Source of the DNA: Yamagishiella unicocca
Taxonomy: Eukaryota; Chlorophyta; Chlorophyceae; Chlamydomonadales; Volvocaceae
Direction of reading: 5' to 3'
Assembly (NCBI GenBank): GCA_003116995.1
Contig: BDSL01000098.1
Location: 310,001 to 374,000, forward strand
Length of the DNA stretch: 64,000 bases
Shown: piece by piece, positions 1 through 12,526 of the stretch
How positions within the stretch are numbered: the stretch's first letter is position 1
Layout of the letters: every line of letters begins with the position of its first letter
Made by a program: the position numbers and the translations under genes
Notes under the pieces: generated by a model
Told to the model about the DNA's origin: nothing
Database searches by the model: none
What the model saw: only the letters and a program-made list of their open reading frames with translations

Positions 1-29
1 GCGTCTCCCCCCCCCTCCGCCTTGTGCAG

Positions 30-3000
30 CTACTTCTACGCAACCTTGCATCTGGGGACTCCGGCGCACTCGTTCACCCTGATCATCGACACGGGCAGCA
101 CGATCACTTACGTTCCGTGCAAGGGATGCGACGATTGCGGCAAGCACCAGGTGATTCCGCCATCCCCTGCTGAACCAGCGCTAGCAGTGCTTGGCCTTGC
201 AGTCTGATTGGAGATGGCAGCACGGCCTGTCTCAAACCCAAAACGAGCTGGGGGGGAACCATACGCTCGTCTGCGGTGTGGAGGTGACGTGACCGCACGT
301 GCCCCGTTGCCGCGGCGCTTCCAGGGCCCTGCAAGTGTGCCGTGCCGTGCTGCGCCGTGCTGCGCCGTGCCGTGCCGCCATACCCAAACACCGCACCGCG
401 CTCTGCACGATACCCCTCCCCCCCCTGGACCCCCCTCCCCCCCCCGCGCTCCCTCATCGCGCTCCCCACCTACCCACCCACCCACCCGCCCGCTTCCAAT
501 GCCGCTGCGGTGGGGGTGCAGTCCGAGCGGTTCGACCCCGACTCCTCCTCCACCGCCCGGCGGCTGCTGTGCGACGACGCCCTCTGCAACTGCGGCCGGC
601 CCAGCTGCTCGTGCTCCGCCAATAACCACTGCTACTACAGGCGATCGTACGGTAGGCAGCGGTGGGGTTGGCTGCCGGCGGGGAGGGATGGCCAGCGCCA
701 GCTGGGGAGCTGATGGTATGCCGCTGGCTGCGCCAGGCTTGGGCGGTGTGCTTGCAATACCGGCGGGGTACCGGATGTGGTACCGGATTTGGTACCGGCG
801 GGGTACTGGATGCGGTACCGGATGTGGTACCGGCAGGGTACTGGATGCGGTACCGGATGTGGTACCGGCGGGGTACCAGATGCGGTACTCGATGTGGTAT
901 TGGATGCGGTACCGGCTGGGAGGCCCGGGACTCTCAGAGGGCCTCCCTGGATCTGGCTGCCCGGGGGGTTGTAAAAACTGTTTTACGCCCGGGGGGGGGG
1001 CGGGGCGCTCGGAGTGTAGGGGCTGCCGCTGAGCGGGGCTCCGGGGTTGTTGCGATGTGCGCCACTCAGCGGCGACACGCGGGATAGCGTCATCCCGCCA
1101 GGCCAGCCGGCTGCCCGAATGAATTGAAACCTTAGGGGGGGATGCTGTACGGCCCCGTACGGCCACGCCTTCCTTGTCTCCTGCAAACTCCATTGAAATC
1201 GCTGTTGGGTGGGGCAGTGTGTGACACCAGGACGCGTGCTACCAGGGAGGGCTCGGGGCCCCCACCCTCGCGCCGCCGTCCTGCGCGGTCTGCTGTCTCA
1301 CACTCGCTTCGCGCTCCTCCCCGGCGACAAAGACAGGCTGTGCTCCATCACCACCAGCACCGCACGTCCCCCTCCCATCCCCGTGCACTCCAACCACCCT
1401 CAACCACCCCCCAACCACCCCCAACCACCCCTAACCACCCTCAACCACCCCCGGCCGCCATCCAACACGCAACAGCTGAGGGCAGCACCAGCGAGGGCTA
1501 CCTCATCAGCGACGTGCTCAGCTTCCCGGACGACCAGCCCCCCGTGGGCCTTGTGTTTGGCTGCGTCAACGGGGAGCACGGCGAGCTGCACAACCAGATG
1601 GCGGACGGCCTGGTGGGCATGGGCAACAACGACAACGCCTTTCACAGCCAGGTGGGGGTTTTAGGGTTTTCGGCGGCTCAACGCCCCTTGCCCGCCTCGC
1701 TGAGCCTGCCTGACCCCCACTGCCCAAACCCCACTGCCTGATCCCCAATTGCCTACCCCCAATTGCCTATCCCCAACTGCCTACTCCCAACTGCCCACTC
1801 CCAACTGCCTGCCCCCGACTGCCTACTCCCAACTGCCTGCCCCCGACTGCCTGCCCGCAACTGCCTGCTTCACGCGTTAGCTGAACCTGCCTAACCCCCC
1901 TCCGCCGACATGACGTTGTTTGGCCTGCCACACCTGCATCTAAGCGCACTAAGGCACTTCTTGCGGCCGCCCACGGAGCCAGGGGTGGTGGTGTGAAAAC
2001 CGGTGACACGAAAAACGACAAGATAGCTAGTGGGCGCATGGTCGGCGGACAGCCAGGGGCGGGGACGTGCCCTCCTCCGTATACCACCGTCATGGGATCT
2101 ATAGCCCCCGCCCGCATTGGCGCTTTACCACCGTCCTAATGCCAATGGGAGGGGCCAAGCCTCCGCACGCAGTGATATCTTGGGACTGCAGCCAGGGTGC
2201 CGTAATGGTGGGCGCAATGCCGACATGGGTTTGGCTGGCAACACGGGTTCGGCTGCCAACATGGGTTTTGCTGGCGCCCCGTCCGCCGGCACCCCCGCGC
2301 ACCTCCCACGGTGCTTTTGTTCGCGGGGGGCGGAGGGTCCCCCGGCTGGGTCTCGCTGCCCCTCAACCTACACCCCCCTGCGCGCCACGACCGCCTCCAA
2401 CGCCCTCCCCTCTCGCGCCCTTTCCTTCCCCGGCGGTATCCGGGTCTTCTCCCCCTCCCTCGGCGGTGCAGCTGGTGCAGCGGGGCGTCATCGAGGACGT
2501 CTTCTCGCTGTGCTTCGGACACCCCAAGGACGGGATGCTGCTGATGGGTGGGTGAGCGGAGGGAGGGGGGGAGGGCAGCCGCGGCCTGGGCCGGCAGGGA
2601 CGTGCCCCGGCAGGACCCAAACACACCGTCAGCATAGTGCCGTACAACCTGCCGTACAGTACAAGGTGCCGTACAGTACGGCACACCATACCACCCAATC
2701 GGCACGCCCTGGGGTTTCCAGCCCCGCACGCTTGTTGCGGTTCCTTGCACGGCATGAGGAGGCTTGCCGCCGTGTCGTACCTGCTCCTGCAGCTAGTACC
2801 CCTTCCCTGGACCCGACCGCCGGCCTCACCTCCTGCGATACCCCCGCTGCCCCCTTAAACTCCCGGGCTCCCCCGCCCCGCCGCCACCCATGTCGTGTAA
2901 CCGGGTTTTTATGCCCCCCCCCCCACACCCGCCCCGGCCCCCTCCCTCGCAGGTGACGTGCCGCTGCCCGCGTCCTCCCAGACCGTGTACACGCCCCTGC

Positions 3001-5604
3001 TAACCAGCATGCACCTGCACTTCTACAACGTCAAGATGGAGGGCATTGCGGTGGACGGACAGATGCTGCCGCTCGACGGGGTGAGCGAGGCGGGGTGGAG
3101 GGGGGGAAGGGTGCTGGGGTGGTGGTGTGTAACCGGGGGGGGAAGGGTGCTGGGGTGGTGGTGTGTAACCGGGGGGGAAGGGTGCTGGGGTGGTGGTGTG
3201 TAACCGGGGGGGGGGGGAAGGGTGCTGGGGTGGTGGTGTGTAACCGGGGGGGGAAGGGTGCTGGGGTGGTGGTGCGTAACCGGGGGGGAAGGGTGCTGGG
3301 GTGGTGGTGCGTAACCGGGGGGGAAGGGTGCTGGGGTGGTGGTGCGTAACCGGGGGGGGGAGGGTGCTGGGGTGGTGGTGTGTAACCGGGGGGGGAAGGG
3401 TGCTGGGGTGGTGGTGTGTAACCGGGGGGGGGGGGAAGGGTGCTGGGGTGGTGGTGCTTGGTGGCGGGAGCTCATGGGCATCGCGGGCGAGTAGTATCGA
3501 GTCGTGTTGCGCTCTCATACAAATGGGGGGGTTCTGCGCCTGGCGGTTGGTGTGTCGAGGCGCCCGGTCCGTGTGACTACCACGTCAGACACGCCGGCCC
3601 CGTGTCTCCCCGCGACATCAACAGCGTCCGGACTCGAACCTACCTCTGACCACCCGGCCAACAGCCAACCGCCATTCCCCCTCCCCCCCCTTTCCCCCCT
3701 CTCTTCTCCCCCTTGCAGTCCAGCTTCGACCGGGGTTACGGCACTGTGTTGGACAGCGGTACCACCTTCACCTACCTGCCCACAGTCGCCTTCGAGGCCA
3801 TGTCCAAGGTGGTGGGGGATTACGCGGAGGCGCACGGACTGCACCGCACGGCGGGGGCGGACCCGCAGGTGCGCGGGGTGGCGGGGGGTTACATAAAAGA
3901 ACCGTTGACTCGACATGGGAAATGTAAGGGGTGCACAGCCTTAGCTCGGGGGGGGGAGAGGGGCAGGGAGGGGGGAGGGGGGGAGGGAGGAACCCCCGTG
4001 AGCAGGGGAGGCCTCATGAACCCTCCACCATCAGTTATAACCTGCCATCTGACGCCCTTACCTTAGCCTGCCGTCGCACGCTGCTGTCGCACACCCTGCC
4101 ATCATGTGCCCTGCTGTCGTACACCCTGCCATCATGTGCCCTACTGTGTGTTTTGCAGTACAACGACATCTGCTGGGGCGGCGCGCCTGACGGCTTCGAG
4201 GGCCTGGAGGCGTTCTTCCCCCAGGCGGAGCTGCACTTCGGCGGCGGCGCGCGGCTGAGCTGGCCCCCGCGCCGCTACCTCTTCTGGTCGCGACCCTCCG
4301 AGTACTGCCTGAGCTTCTTCGACAACGGCGGCTCCGGAACCCTCCTCGGGTCGGGCTGCGTCCTAGACGTCGTGGTCACGGTAGGCAGGGGAGGGGAGGG
4401 GGTCGGGTATGTGGGAACTTGAGTCGGGTTGTGCGGGTTTGGGGGGTGGGTGGCGGACAGGTGCGGTGCGGCAGGGTCTGGGAGTGCGCTAATCTGCCGC
4501 GACGGTAGGAAGAGCGCCAACGTGGAAAACGAACGCGAGATGTTCCTGCTTTCAAAGATAGGCGCGATAGCAGCGGCAGCATCGGTAGCAGCGGCAGCAG
4601 CGACAGCAGCGGCAGCAGCGACAGCAGCGACAGCAGCGGCAGCAGCGACAGCAGCGGCAGCAGCGACAGCAGCGGCAGCAGCGACAGCAGCGGCAGCAGC
4701 GGCAGCAGCGGCAGCAGCGGCAGCAGCGGCAGCAGCGACAGCAGCGACAGCAGCGGCAGCAGCGGTAGCAGCGGCAGGCACTGACGCTGTTCATTTGTGT
4801 GGGGTCGGGGTGCTGAGCGCTGTTGGAAAAAGGGGTCACCGGCGGGAGGGACACAGCGTGCACGTACAGGCCGTGCTGGGGGAGGGCTGTTCCTGCTCTC
4901 TCATCGACGGCTCTCGTCGACGGCGCTGGGCGCTGCGCTAAGGCGCTGGCATTGGACCGCATTCTGCTCCAGGCCAGGGAGGCTCCGCTCTTTGAACCAG
5001 CGCCTCCGCCCGACTGGACCCACCCCCACCGCACCTGTCCCCTGGCGACTCCTCCGACCGCACCAAACACCTTCCGCCCGCCAGCACCAGCCCCGACACG
5101 ACCGACCCGTCCCTTCACCTTCAAACATTTTTGTACCAAACGTTTTCCCAAGTCGGTCGGATTCCTAGTCAGTGCCGACCACGGGCTTTCCGCACCCCCT
5201 CCCCTGCGCGTTGACCCTCCAGCGCCTCCCTTGCTCCTCCCCTGCCGCTCCGCGCCCCGACATACGGGTCTCCTCACATACTCGCCGCGCCCCCGCGCCC
5301 ACTCACACTCGTACAGTACGACCGACGGAACCAGCGGGTGGGCTTCACAGACATGAAGTGCGCGGACTTGGCGGCGGCTTTGGCGCAGGCGCCGAAGGAG
5401 GCCTCGCCGCCGCCGCCACAGGCACCCGAGCCGTCGCCGCCGCCACAGGCACCCGAGGCACCCGGGGCCCCTAGGATCCACGTCAACGGCACGCGCCCCG
5501 CGCGGGTGCACGCGCGACATGGCCCCAAGAGCCCGAAGGGCCCGAAGGGGCGTAAGGCCCCGAAGCGCATGGCAACCTCCAGCGGGCAGCGGCAGGGGCG
5601 CTGA
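30..5604 (+). CDS. Pepsin-type (A1) aspartic protease, 3' part, 8 exons
   Basis: Partial gene whose 5' end lies before the window. Exons with consistent phase: 30-150, 522-651, 1476-1651, 2472-2547, 2953-3080, 3719-3868, 4159-4380, 5317-5604 (stop TGA). They give about 430 residues. The first catalytic aspartate is in DTGSTITYVPC (first exon) and the second in DSGTTFTYLP (3719 exon). Many cysteines follow the first motif (CKGCDDCGKH, CDDALCNCG), as in plant and algal A1 proteases. The flap-side segment reads RSYAEGSTSEGYL across the 651/1476 junction, and the fold closes with VVVTYDRRNQRVGF across 4380/5317. Peptide-bond hydrolysis by the paired aspartates is family knowledge; substrate and location are not visible. 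The C-terminus is a short SPPPPQAPEPSPPP tract plus a basic PKGPKGRK tail instead of an obvious membrane anchor. The last intron is 936 bp and holds a CAG-type triplet tract. Confidence 0.9.
761..930. repeat. GGTACCGGATG-type minisatellite in protease intron
   Basis: Short GGTACCGG(A/C)TGTG-like units repeat in tandem in the intron between exons 522-651 and 1476-1651. The run reads open in several frames, which yields spurious ORFs. Confidence 0.8.
1741..1868. repeat. CCCCAACTGCCTA-type minisatellite in protease intron
   Basis: About nine imperfect copies of a roughly 14-bp unit, (C/T)CCCAA(C/T)TGCCT plus 2-3 bases, lie in the intron after the exon ending at 1651. Confidence 0.8.
3105..3460. 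repeat. Minisatellite, unit about 36-41 bp, in protease intron
   Basis: About nine copies of a unit built from GGGAAGGGTGCTGGGGTGGT, then GGTGYGTAACC and a variable G-run. It lies in the intron 3081-3718. Copies differ mainly in G-run length and in TGTGTAACC versus TGCGTAACC. The TGTAACCGG part resembles the core of the dispersed B element described under findings. Confidence 0.9.
4561..4781. repeat. CAG/GCAGCGACA triplet-repeat tract in last protease intron
   Basis: About 220 bp of GCAGCAGCGACAGCAGCG-type triplets, inside the intron 4381-5316. Read as protein it gives polyalanine or poly-Ser/Arg/Cys frames on both strands. The flanking exons join in phase without it (VVVT then YDRRNQ), so it is intronic. 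Confidence 0.9.
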
Positions 5605-8286
5605 GGCGCATGAGCCGAGGTGACCACGTGCGCTTGCGTTGGACTGCATGCGCCATGAAGCTAAGGGACGGGCGATAAGCCTGGTCCGAGCAGCCAGCAG
5701 CTCGAGGAAGGCGAACTTGGTCGCCTTGATGGTCTGGATGAGTCGGAGGCCTAAGGGTTCCGGTCCTTTGCTGTCAGGAGGGCGGCGCAAGGTGGTGGCG
5801 GTTCCTCGTGGCCGTGGTGCCGCTTGGAGGAGGTGGCAGCACTCCCTCCCGGCTTTGCCCCTGCCACCCTGAGCCGACGTGTTTTGGTATTATTAAGTTC
5901 GCGAGCGATGCGATTCGATGTGTTGTGTCTTTTGGCGTGCGGCAATGCCCGCTGCGCCTGCTTGGCATGGACGTTGTCAAGCTAGCGGTGGTGGTTGTCA
6001 TGCGAAAATGTCGTACCCTAATGTCGTACCCTAATGTGCTGTGACATTATTTTCGGACCGTAATGCACACTTAGGTGGGAGCCGATGAACACTGTAAGGG
6101 GCGGTGGGGACCGCCGTCAGGCCTCAAAGGTGAGGTTGATGAGCCGGAACCCACGCTAGACCGTACGTATGTGTGTATGTGTTGCCCACACTGCCTTGAT
6201 ACCGTACGTATGTGCGTATGTGTTGCCAGGCGGAAAGCCTGGAACTCTACGACGGGGTCCGATGATTGTACGGCGAGGGTAGTGCGATGCTGCGGCACGC
6301 ACCAGGTGACTCAGCTTCCGTCGCCGGTATGGGTTGTATTTTGGTTTTGGCGTTTTCCATGGTCCTTAAGTGCGCATGCTGGCGCGGCGGCTGCGCGCGG
6401 CGTGCTCGTCCCGTGTGGGGTGGGCTACACGTGCCCATTTTCGCTGCGCCGCACTCGTGACAAGATCCAAGGTCCGTTTCAAGGGATCCACTGGTGCAGC
6501 GGCTCCCTCCACGCAGACCGCGGGTGTGTGGCGTGACGGGTTTCGTGTTCGGCGTGCCGGGTCTCCGCGGCGAGCCCCCCCATGTTGAGTGTCGTACAGT
6601 GCGTCATCTCATTCGGGGCAGGAGCAGCGCTGCTAGACAGCGCTGTCGGGACATGCAGAGTGCAGGTGGCCCGGCGCTGCAGTAACGTACATATTGTTTG
6701 TTTTGACGGGCGTTTGATGCCGGCCGGTACTGGTGCTGTGTTGGGCAGGCGAACTGTGGAGAAGAGCAAAATCCGGAACGCGAGGTTTTGCCAGGCCGGG
6801 GGCTGTGCGTGTACGACCGCCAGGTTGCCAAGGCTCTACGTGGACGACAAATCCCCCTGCATGTTCGGGGGCGTTTAGTTACTTGATTTGCACAACAAAG
6901 TCGTTAACCTGTAGTAAACGGTTGAGACCACCGGTCGTTTTATACTGGCGTTGGCTCGTTCCATCCGTGGTTACACTTGGCTGCTCGCTGCGCGTCGATC
7001 TTACGGTACGGCAGGTGGCTAGGGCAAGCGGCAAGGTAGCGTCTGCCGAAGTAAGTCCACTGTTACCTGCCCTAAACAGCTCTTGAGGCCCTGCGTTGAG
7101 GGGTTGGCAGGCGCCGTAAGGCTGGTGCACTGCATGGATGAGGGGAACAGTTATCCAGGACAGACGGCTGGCCTGAGGGGGGCGGCTGGGGGCCGCAGCA
7201 CGCAGAGCGCCGCTAAGCCACCTGCTGACATGAAGCTTGTGAGATGAGATGAATCGCGCAATCTCCACCAATACGTCCGATTGGATGCGTCTACTTCCCG
7301 ATTGCTCTTTCACTGGCCGCGAAACACGCCGCTTGTGGCCCTGTAGGACCTACAGCGCCATCGAGCGCATTTCAGCCAGCAAGGTATCAGCACTCGGCCA
7401 GTCACAATGTGATACACATGTCACATCCACGATACCACCGCAGCCACGACCACGACCCACGTGCCTCCTCTACCGGCGGTTGCTCACCGCTGGTCGCCTC
7501 ACGGCATCACAGCCGCACAGGAACCCATCACTGGTATTCCAGGGTGCCTCAGTTATTCCGCAGCAAGCTAACTGTCCTAGGCGGCTTCAAGACCCTGTTC
7601 GGGGCAGCTACTCCATCATGCGCTGCTGCTACGTCTTCTTGCCCCAGGGTAGCGCGCGACGCCACCCGGTGCCCATGTCACGTCGCACGACATGCTGCTG
7701 CCCGCATCTCGCCCGCCTCACCCCCGCACCTCACCCGCCGCCACACCGAGGTGCATGCAGCTTCAGACCTAACGAAACCTGTGCAGAGCTGTCTGCTGAC
7801 TCACGAGCCTACTTCGCCTTCACTGCAAGGCAGTTGCAAGGCAGTCCCTACTACCTGGCGCCACGCATGATGCCGGCTCCCTACCCTACCCCTACCCTAC
7901 CGCCCGCCATCGGACAGGACCGCTGGACGTCCCACAGAGACCCCATCGCTTCATCACGCCCAGCTAAGACGCGCCGCAGCTCGGGCCATTCGAACGCCCG
8001 CACCGCACCACATGACCGCACCGCGAGCGACCTTCCCGCCTGCAGCGCCCGCGTTCGAATCCCTCAACCGTCCTTGCAAGAAAGGTACAGCAGCGCGAGG
8101 ACACCTGAGGACAAACAAGTATCACTAAGGCCATCCGCAGCGCAATCACAGCCCCAGCCCCAGCTTCGACCTCACGCCGGCCCCGTCTCCATACACACGC
8201 ATCTCGGAGCTCTCCGTGCGGGGACCTCTGCGGGGCCCTCTCCGAGGCCCTCCCGGGCCCTCCTGTGCGGGGTCCTCTCGGGGCCC
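5605..8286. other. Convergent intergenic region and 3' UTRs
   Basis: The region lies between the protease stop (5604, +) and the DRC9 stop (8287, -). A TGTAA at 6093-6097, 489 bp after the protease stop, is a good candidate for the algal poly(A) signal. A 2-copy repeat (CCGTACGTATGTG, 6162 and 6200) is present. The long plus-strand open frame from 7249 runs antisense into DRC9's last exon and has no recognisable domain. I see no supported gene here. Confidence 0.5.
6093..6097 (+). terminator. Candidate TGTAA poly(A) signal of the protease gene
   Basis: TGTAA is the usual polyadenylation signal in volvocine algae (established knowledge). This one lies at a typical 3' UTR distance (489 bp) from the stop codon. 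No transcript support was available. Confidence 0.4.
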
Positions 8287-11200
8287 TCACTTCTTCTTCT
8301 TCACGACCTTCTTGGTCTTCTTGCCCCCACCCGCCAGCGCCTTGCGGATCCGGTAGCCGCGCCACCAGGCCTGGATGACGATCGCCGCCTGCACCCGCCG
8401 CGCCTCCCGCATGTCGTCGAACTCCGCCCGCTCGCGCTCCTCCGCCGACTTGAGCTCGCGCTCCTTCTTGAGCGACTGCTCCATCTTGAACTTCTCCTCC
8501 GCCTTCTTGAGCTCCAGCTGGTCGCGCGTGTGCTGCTGCTTGAGCATCTGGGGGGTGGGCAGGGAGTGGGGCGTGGGGGGGGGGTTGCAAAGGGGTGCAA
8601 TGCAGCCGACCGGCAATGCAGCCGACCGGCAATTCAAGGTCGGTGCACGGAGAGAGCGGCACATCGCGTGTGGTGCCGCGAGCGCCCCGTCAGGGCGGCC
8701 GCTGTGCAGCCCGCACTCCGCACTTGGCCAGGGGGGTGCACCGACGGCGGTGCGAGCGAGTCGGTGAACCACCTTGCCCCCACGTGCTGCCGCCTTGCAC
8801 ACCGGCCGTCACGATCGACACGATGGTGGTGACGAACCCTGCTTCCCGAATAACCCCAACCCTATCATCTTATGTGCAGCGGGAGAAACACCGTGGCCCT
8901 CTCACTCCCACAACCCCCCTTACTGCACCCCTTGCTGCCTGTATGCTGGCAGCCCCCCACCTTTCAGGCAACCCCTCCGGCGCCCCATCCAGCCCCACTG
9001 GGTTTGTTTCGCATCCACGGGTCTTCCTCGAAACCCCCCAACCCCGCGCCCTCCCCACCTCCAGCTCCTTCTCCCGCGCCGCCAGGTCCTCATCGTGTCT
9101 TGACGCCCAGCCCACACTGTCCTCCTGCATCTTGGAGGCGATCTGCCGGAGGAACTCCGCCTTTGGGGGGGGAGAAGAGAACCGGTTACCCGACGTGGGA
9201 CGTGTAGCTGGTGCATAGCCTTCGGCGAGAGAGGGCGCAAGTCGAACCGCCGGCATATGGGCCAAGGACGGACGGGAGAGGAGCGTTGTAAGAGCGGCGT
9301 ACCTCGGCTTCCGATACCGGCCGCTTTTCGCGCAGGCGGACATGACGTGGTAACGGCCATCTGGGAGCACGCGCGCCCGGGCAGCTAGGGCGCGGTGGCT
9401 TACGTAAGCCAGCCGCAAGTGCCCGCTACGCGGCCCCCCTTCCCCCGGTCCACTCTGGCGCCCGCCCCCCGGGGTGCCCACCTGCGTGGCGTGCACCGCC
9501 TTCTCAATGTCGATCTGCTGCTGCACCAGGCTGAGTTCCTTCAGGAGGTCCTCCAGCTGAGTGGCGCAAGTGGGGGTCCAGGGAGGGGGGGAGCCAGCGA
9601 GGGAGGAGGTGGGGTCCAGGAGGGGGGGGTTCGGCAAGGCAGTAAGGAGAGCACCACGGGTTGCATCGTTGCCGTGGAGCCGAATACGACCCGAGCAAAA
9701 GCGAACGGAAAATGGACGACGGAACCACCCCCTGGGTAGGTTTGGATCCGACTCCGGTGAGGTGACGTGTGGGATGGATTGGGTTGGGTGCGGTGATGAG
9801 TATCATAGGCATCACAGGCATCGTGTGGCTCGTGGTACGCGGCCTCCGTGTGAATGCGAGTGCGAGGGACGGAGATGACGCAGCATCCCCAACCGCCGGC
9901 AGTTGCCCGGATGTAATCCAACCTGTCCTCGGCCCCCTCCCTCGGCTCCCCCCAGCAGCCCCAGCCTCCGCACCCCCAAGCCACTCCCCCGACGCAGCCG
10001 CCATCCGCCCGGAGGGAGCTGAGGGCGCGACGTGCTCACTCGTCGCGCCCTCAGCTCCCTCCCTGGAGCGCCCTCCTCCCCATCCACGTCCCCCAACGCG
10101 CCCTATTCCACAGCCACCACCCTTCCGAGGTGCCGTCGCCCGCCCCCCTGCGCCCTCTTCCCCCCTCCGCCCGCAGCCTCCGGCTGGCCCTACGTACCGG
10201 TGCCTGCCCCGCCCCGCCCTCCAACCTCCGCAAACCCCCCCGCCCTCCGCAGCAGCTCCGTCTCTTCCCCCCCCTTCGAACCCCCCCGCCCTCCGCAGCA
10301 GCTCCGTCTCATCCCCCTCCCCCACCTGCGTCCGCTGCAGCCTCCTCTCGTGTTCGTTCCCCGCCGTGAGCTCCTTGCCCAGGTAGCGGGTAGACACCGC
10401 CGTGTCCATCTTGAGGGACTTGAGCTGGTCCTTCAGAACCACCAGACCCTTCTTCTTGTCCTTCATCTGCGGGGGGGGGGGGAAAGGGGGGAGGGCGGGA
10501 GAGCGGCCACGGCGGCGGCGAGGTTGGTTGCCGTACGGTACGAGACGCCCGTTTGCGGTTCCGCCTCTAGTGGCAGTCGCACACGACACGCGACACAACC
10601 CGGTAAGTTATCGTGCTGGTATCGCGGCGATTAGTTGTATTAAAGCGTGCGAGGTCCTAACGGATAACGTACAAAGCCGTAACCGTACCACTATCCCTTT
10701 CGTTACCCTTAACCCCCCACACCGCGGCCCCCCCCTCGTGTCGTGTACACGGGTTACCTCGGCCCCCCGCCCCCCTCACTCCCCCCGAACCCCGGTCGCA
10801 CCTTGTCTTCGTGGTCCAGCTTCTCCTCGCGCAGGTCGTTCCGCAGCTGCCTGACCGCCGCCGTGGTGTTCTTCTCCCGCTCAATGGTCTCCTTCATGGC
10901 CTGCTCCGCCGCCTCCTGCGCCATGACGCTCTCCAGCAGCGGCTGCATCTTGCCGAACACGTCCATCTCGTTGAGGCAGCCGGACAGCAGCAGCTGCAGA
11001 GCCTGGCGCTCGCTAGCGACCTGGGGCGGGGGCAGCAGCAGCAGCAGCGAGGGAGGGAGGTCGGGCAGGCACGCAGGCGGCGGGGGTTGCGAGGAAGACC
11101 CGTGGATGCGAGAAAAACCGTTTAGAACAGACGTTTCGAAATGCATGCTGGATAACCTGGGTGAGGGAACGAAAGACGGAGGTCCGGGGGTGTATAAAAA

Positions 11201-12526
11201 CCGTTTTACGCAACGGGACAGGATAGTTGGCGCATGGTCGTCGGACACCAACTTTGTGGGCGCATGCTGGAGGTCCGGGGGGGGCCACGGAGCGGTGTCG
11301 AGCGGACGCCCAGGAGCCGTACAGCTGCACCGCCGACTGGCATCTACCTGGTTTCCGGCCCCAACTAATGCGGTTGTCCCTCTTAACGGCTGCAGCTCGG
11401 GAGTGGTGTATCTTGGCCCCAGGTCACCCCCCGACCCCCCGACTGGCGTCCATGTGGATACCCGGCCTCCAGGTTGGTTGCAGCCGCCTGCTGCGCAGCA
11501 CACCCCCCTGCGTGGGTGGTGAGCACACACACCCCGGCCCTCAGCCCCTACCACCATCACCACCACCCTCGCCCTCAGTCGCTACCTTGAGCATGTTCTC
11601 CGCTACGTTGGGGTTGTCCTTCAGGTTGCGGCACAGCTGCTTGGTGCTCTGCCGCAGCGCCTCAGCGACCTTCTGGAGCTCGTTCTACGACGACGATGAC
11701 AGCAGCAGCGGCAGGAGCAGCAGCAGCGATAGCAGGGGCAGCGCGGCGCGGCGCGGTGGCGGGTTAGCGGAAAGTGTGGTCACTGGATGTATTGTTTTGA
11801 TCGATGGGTCCATGTGCGCCACAGCAACTGTGTTCGCAATTGCTATCGATCCATAGCCCGTACACGAGAACGTGAAATGGAACCGGTTTCCAATCCGCAG
11901 AACACAGGCCGTCGGTCGTTTGCAACCGTGATTTGGAGGTCTTAAATTCCGTTGGGGGCCCGACCGGAGGTGAGCAGCATATTGTTTTTGCCTGCACCAC
12001 CCTGCACGATGACACCTCAACCCCCGGGGCTCCAGCGGCGTACAAAGCTCCCCTTCCTCATCCCCTCAATACCTGGTTTTCCATGAGCTTCGTCTTGTTT
12101 GGCTGGTGGCGAAGCACGTGCTGCAACGCCACAAGCTCCTCGAAGCGACCCTCGAGTTTCTTCTGCTCAGCGATCATGCGAGAAATCTCCTCTCCCACGC
12201 TCTGCGTAAGCTCATGAGCCTGGACCTTCGGGTCAACGGTGATGACACCAACCAATGCTAGCTTTTCTAGCGTCTGCTTGAGGATGGCGTAAATCTGCGG
12301 CCAGAGAGCGCATATCGCAGAACGATGAGCGCATCGTCCACAGACTGTCGTGTCACAGTCAAAGTATGCGCATCAGGTTTGTAAGCCGATCGCAGGTTGC
12401 ATGGATGGGGCCGCGCATTGTCCTCACATGCGTCGACTCCAGTGGCGTCAGCTGCGCGCACTTCTCCGTCGCCTGCCGCATGATCTCGGGAGGAATTTTT
12501 GCGCTCGTGTCTCCCATCCCGACCAT
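8287..12526 (-). CDS. DRC9: Dynein regulatory complex subunit 9 (IQCG-like)
   Basis: Eight phase-0 exons: 12526-12428, 12294-12073, 11684-11586, 11020-10802, 10466-10326, 9556-9482, 9160-9059, 8547-8287, giving 405 residues, close to the family's usual length. A stop codon lies in frame directly upstream of the ATG. The product is almost entirely charged helix (coiled coil). A segment QSTKQLCRNLKDNP (3rd exon) is typical of IQCG. One IQ motif, IVIQAWWRGYRIRKAL (about residues 378-391), comes just before a lysine-rich tail ending VVKKKK. DRC9 is part of the nexin-dynein regulatory complex linking doublet microtubules in cilia, and its IQ motif can bind calmodulin or related light chains (family knowledge). 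DRC10 also has a C-terminal IQ motif; the QSTKQL region and the WWRG form favour DRC9. Several introns carry A and B repeats. Confidence 0.9.
8999..9200. repeat. A and B element fragments flanking DRC9 exon 7
   Basis: An A-family copy (9008-9038, GCATCCACGGGTCTTCCTCG on +) starts about 20 nt after the DRC9 exon 7 donor on the gene strand. A B-like copy (about 9172-9199, AGAGAACCGGTTACCCGACG) ends just before that exon's acceptor. The same exon is thus flanked on both sides by repeat ends. Confidence 0.6.
11085..11240 (+). repeat. A element followed by B element in DRC9 intron 3
   Basis: 11085-11166 is one of the longest A copies (GGTTGCGAGGAAGACCCGTG through GCATGCTGG to GGTGAGG). 11191-11239 is a long B copy (GTATAAAAACCGTTTTACGC, then GGGACAGGATAGTTGGCGC). 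Both lie in the 565-bp intron between exons 11684-11586 and 11020-10802. A nearly identical B copy is at 51659-51705. Confidence 0.75.

Noticed and set aside
3000..3576. Pro/His-rich and Trp/Gly/Val-rich open frames on both strands
   Set aside because: Translations of the protease intron minisatellite.
4552..5790. 412-codon minus-strand frame rich in Cys-Arg repeats
   Set aside because: Translation of the triplet repeat in the last protease intron and of antisense exon sequence.
7249..8832. 527-codon open frame on the plus strand
   Set aside because: It runs antisense through the last DRC9 exon and 3' UTR, has no domain, and its length is expected from GC bias.
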